NCBI RefSeq assembly: GCF_003570995.1 | Contig: NZ_QXIY01000008.1 | Span: forward strand, 1-64,000 | From: Candidatus Cryosericum septentrionale | GTDB lineage: Bacteria; Caldisericota; Caldisericia; Cryosericales; Cryosericaceae | Length of the DNA stretch: 64,000 nt | Reading direction: 5' to 3' | Shown here: piece after piece, positions 63,240-64,000 of the stretch | Layout: the number at the start of each line of letters is the position of its first letter | Position numbering within the stretch: position 1 is the stretch's first letter | Notes under the pieces: generated by a model | Seen by the model: the letters and a program-made list of their open reading frames with translations, nothing else | What the model was told of the DNA's origin: nothing | The model's database searches: none | Position numbers and translations under genes: made by a program

Positions 63240-64000
63240 TTCCAGAGTGCCTCCAGCTTCGTCACAAGGCCCTCGTCGCTGACATTCCTGGCGACACGGA
63301 TGGCGTGATAGATGGCCGTGGCATCGGACCTGCCATGACAGACGACGCTGATACCCTTGACTCCCAGCAGCGGGACGCCGCCGTACTGACTGTAGTCGAG
63401 TTTCTGCTTGACGAGTCGCAGATTGCTGTGAGCCAGCGCACCACCGACCTTACCCTTGATGGAGCTGCCGAGCGCCGTCTTCATCAAGTCAAACAGTGTT
63501 TCTGCCGTACTCTCCATGGTCTTTATGAAAATGTTGCCGGTGAACCCATCGCTGACCACGACATCCGCAACATGCCGAAAAGCCTCTTTCGGTTCGACGT
63601 TGCCTATGAACCCGAGGCTTCTGGCTGCCAGAAGCTTGTGCGTCTCGATCACTTGGCGGGACCCCTTCTCGACTTCCTCGCCGATGTTGAGGAGGCCAAC
63701 CGTCGGCGTCTCCTTACCCGTAACGAGGCGACAGTAGACTTGGCCCATGCGCGCAAACTGCAGGATGTTCTGTGGAACACAGTCAGCAACTGCTCCAACG
63801 TCGATGAAGTAGAACGGCTCGCCCGTCACGGATGGTACGGGAGTAATCAGCCCCGGGCGAAGCACGCCGCGAATGCGGCCGAGGACAAAGAGGGAGATTG
63901 CCATCTGTGCGCCGGTACTGCCGGCGGAGACGATCGCGTCGCACTTCTTCTCGGCAACGAGCTGGATGGCCCGATAGAGCGACGAGTCCTTGCGCGTCCT
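63236..64000 (-). CDS. plsX: Phosphate acyltransferase PlsX (N-terminus beyond window)
   Basis: 255 residues, open to the window edge. It makes acyl-phosphate from acyl-ACP for phospholipid synthesis. Seen: AIVSAGSTGAQMAISLFVLG (family SAGNTGA), VPSVTGEPFYFIDVGAVADC, GLLNIGEEVEKGSRQVIETH, VVSDGFTGNIFIKTMES and the C-terminal GGVPLLGVKGISVVCHGRSD. The usual GNTGA asparagine is serine here. It is first visible gene of the operon plsX-rnc-ftsY-ylxM-ffh-rpsP-khpA-ylqD. Confidence 0.95.
   Translation of the reverse strand, partial: RTRKDSSLYRAIQLVAEKKCDAIVSAGSTGAQMAISLFVLGRIRGVLRPGLITPVPSVTGEPFYFIDVGAVADCVPQNILQFARMGQVYCRLVTGKETPTVGLLNIGEEVEKGSRQVIETHKLLAARSLGFIGNVEPKEAFRHVADVVVSDGFTGNIFIKTMESTAETLFDLMKTALGSSIKGKVGGALAHSNLRLVKQKLDYSQYGGVPLLGVKGISVVCHGRSDATAIYHAIRVARNVSDEGLVTKLEALWK

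Overview
This window is a stretch of bacterial chromosome, moderately GC-rich and mostly coding, with no rRNA, tRNA, CRISPR array or intact transposase that I could find. The conserved gene order (plsX-rnc-ftsY-ylxM-ffh-rpsP-khpA-ylqD and trmD-...-rplS-lepB-rnhB-yraN) is Gram-positive-like or that of a deep-branching bacterium. A sodium-pump decarboxylase, a complete peptide importer, a membrane pyrophosphatase and a regulated cytosolic pyrophosphatase suggest an anaerobic, peptide- or amino-acid-using fermenter that saves energy through ion gradients and pyrophosphate. I cannot name the species. A Caldisericota-like or similar candidate lineage is a guess.

Layout. 1-5.6 kb (minus strand): a biotin-dependent Na+-translocating decarboxylase (MmdA, small subunit, biotin carrier, beta subunit cut by the window edge), preceded by PreA/PreT, a flavin/Fe-S pyrimidine reductase pair. 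5.9-11.6 kb (minus): the oligopeptide ABC transporter oppA-B-C-D-F, with a terminator-like hairpin between oppA and oppB. 11.8-17.6 kb: SPFH and NfeD proteins, a PcrA/UvrD helicase with a Yip1-like membrane protein, a CvpA-like protein and a cation efflux pump. 18-21 kb (plus): guaB-guaA for GMP synthesis. 21-27.9 kb: an FGGY sugar kinase, a CBS/DRTGG manganese pyrophosphatase, a FemAB/BioF2-like acyltransferase, a HAD phosphatase and a YtcJ-like amidohydrolase. 27.9-31.5 kb (minus): a potassium uptake operon of two TrkA proteins, a 45-residue membrane peptide, TrkH and an exported OB-fold-like membrane protein.

31.6-39.7 kb is a scar-rich accessory region. It holds half an ABC permease, the intact H+-pyrophosphatase hppA, a membrane-protein remnant, a DUF488 gene, a DNA methyltransferase with a nuclease-like tail and two one-base frameshifts, its partner ATPase, a broken Hsp20 gene, and a chimera of pyruvate kinase with part of an MFS transporter. 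39.7-42.6 kb has an esterase and a NatAB-like ABC exporter.

42.8-47.2 kb and 58.7-64 kb (both minus) are two halves of what is normally one translation/SRP/lipid operon. They are separated by about 11.4 kb carrying two ABC-2 exporters (one AT-rich, one under a YtrA-type GntR regulator), an S9 peptidase, an 18-repeat WG protein, two YkuE-like phosphoesterases and a bacterioferritin. rimM, normally next to trmD, is absent.

Most start codons were moved from the longest open frame to the codon with a good ribosome binding site. Promoters were read by eye from -35/-10 matches and are predictions. Gaps longer than about 300 bases are covered by the listed sites at 17636-17959 (divergent promoters), 34717-35066 (terminator and remnant), 38370-38807 (Hsp20 remnant and terminator), 44827-45135 (divergent promoters) and 53426-53762 (operator, promoter and repeat).
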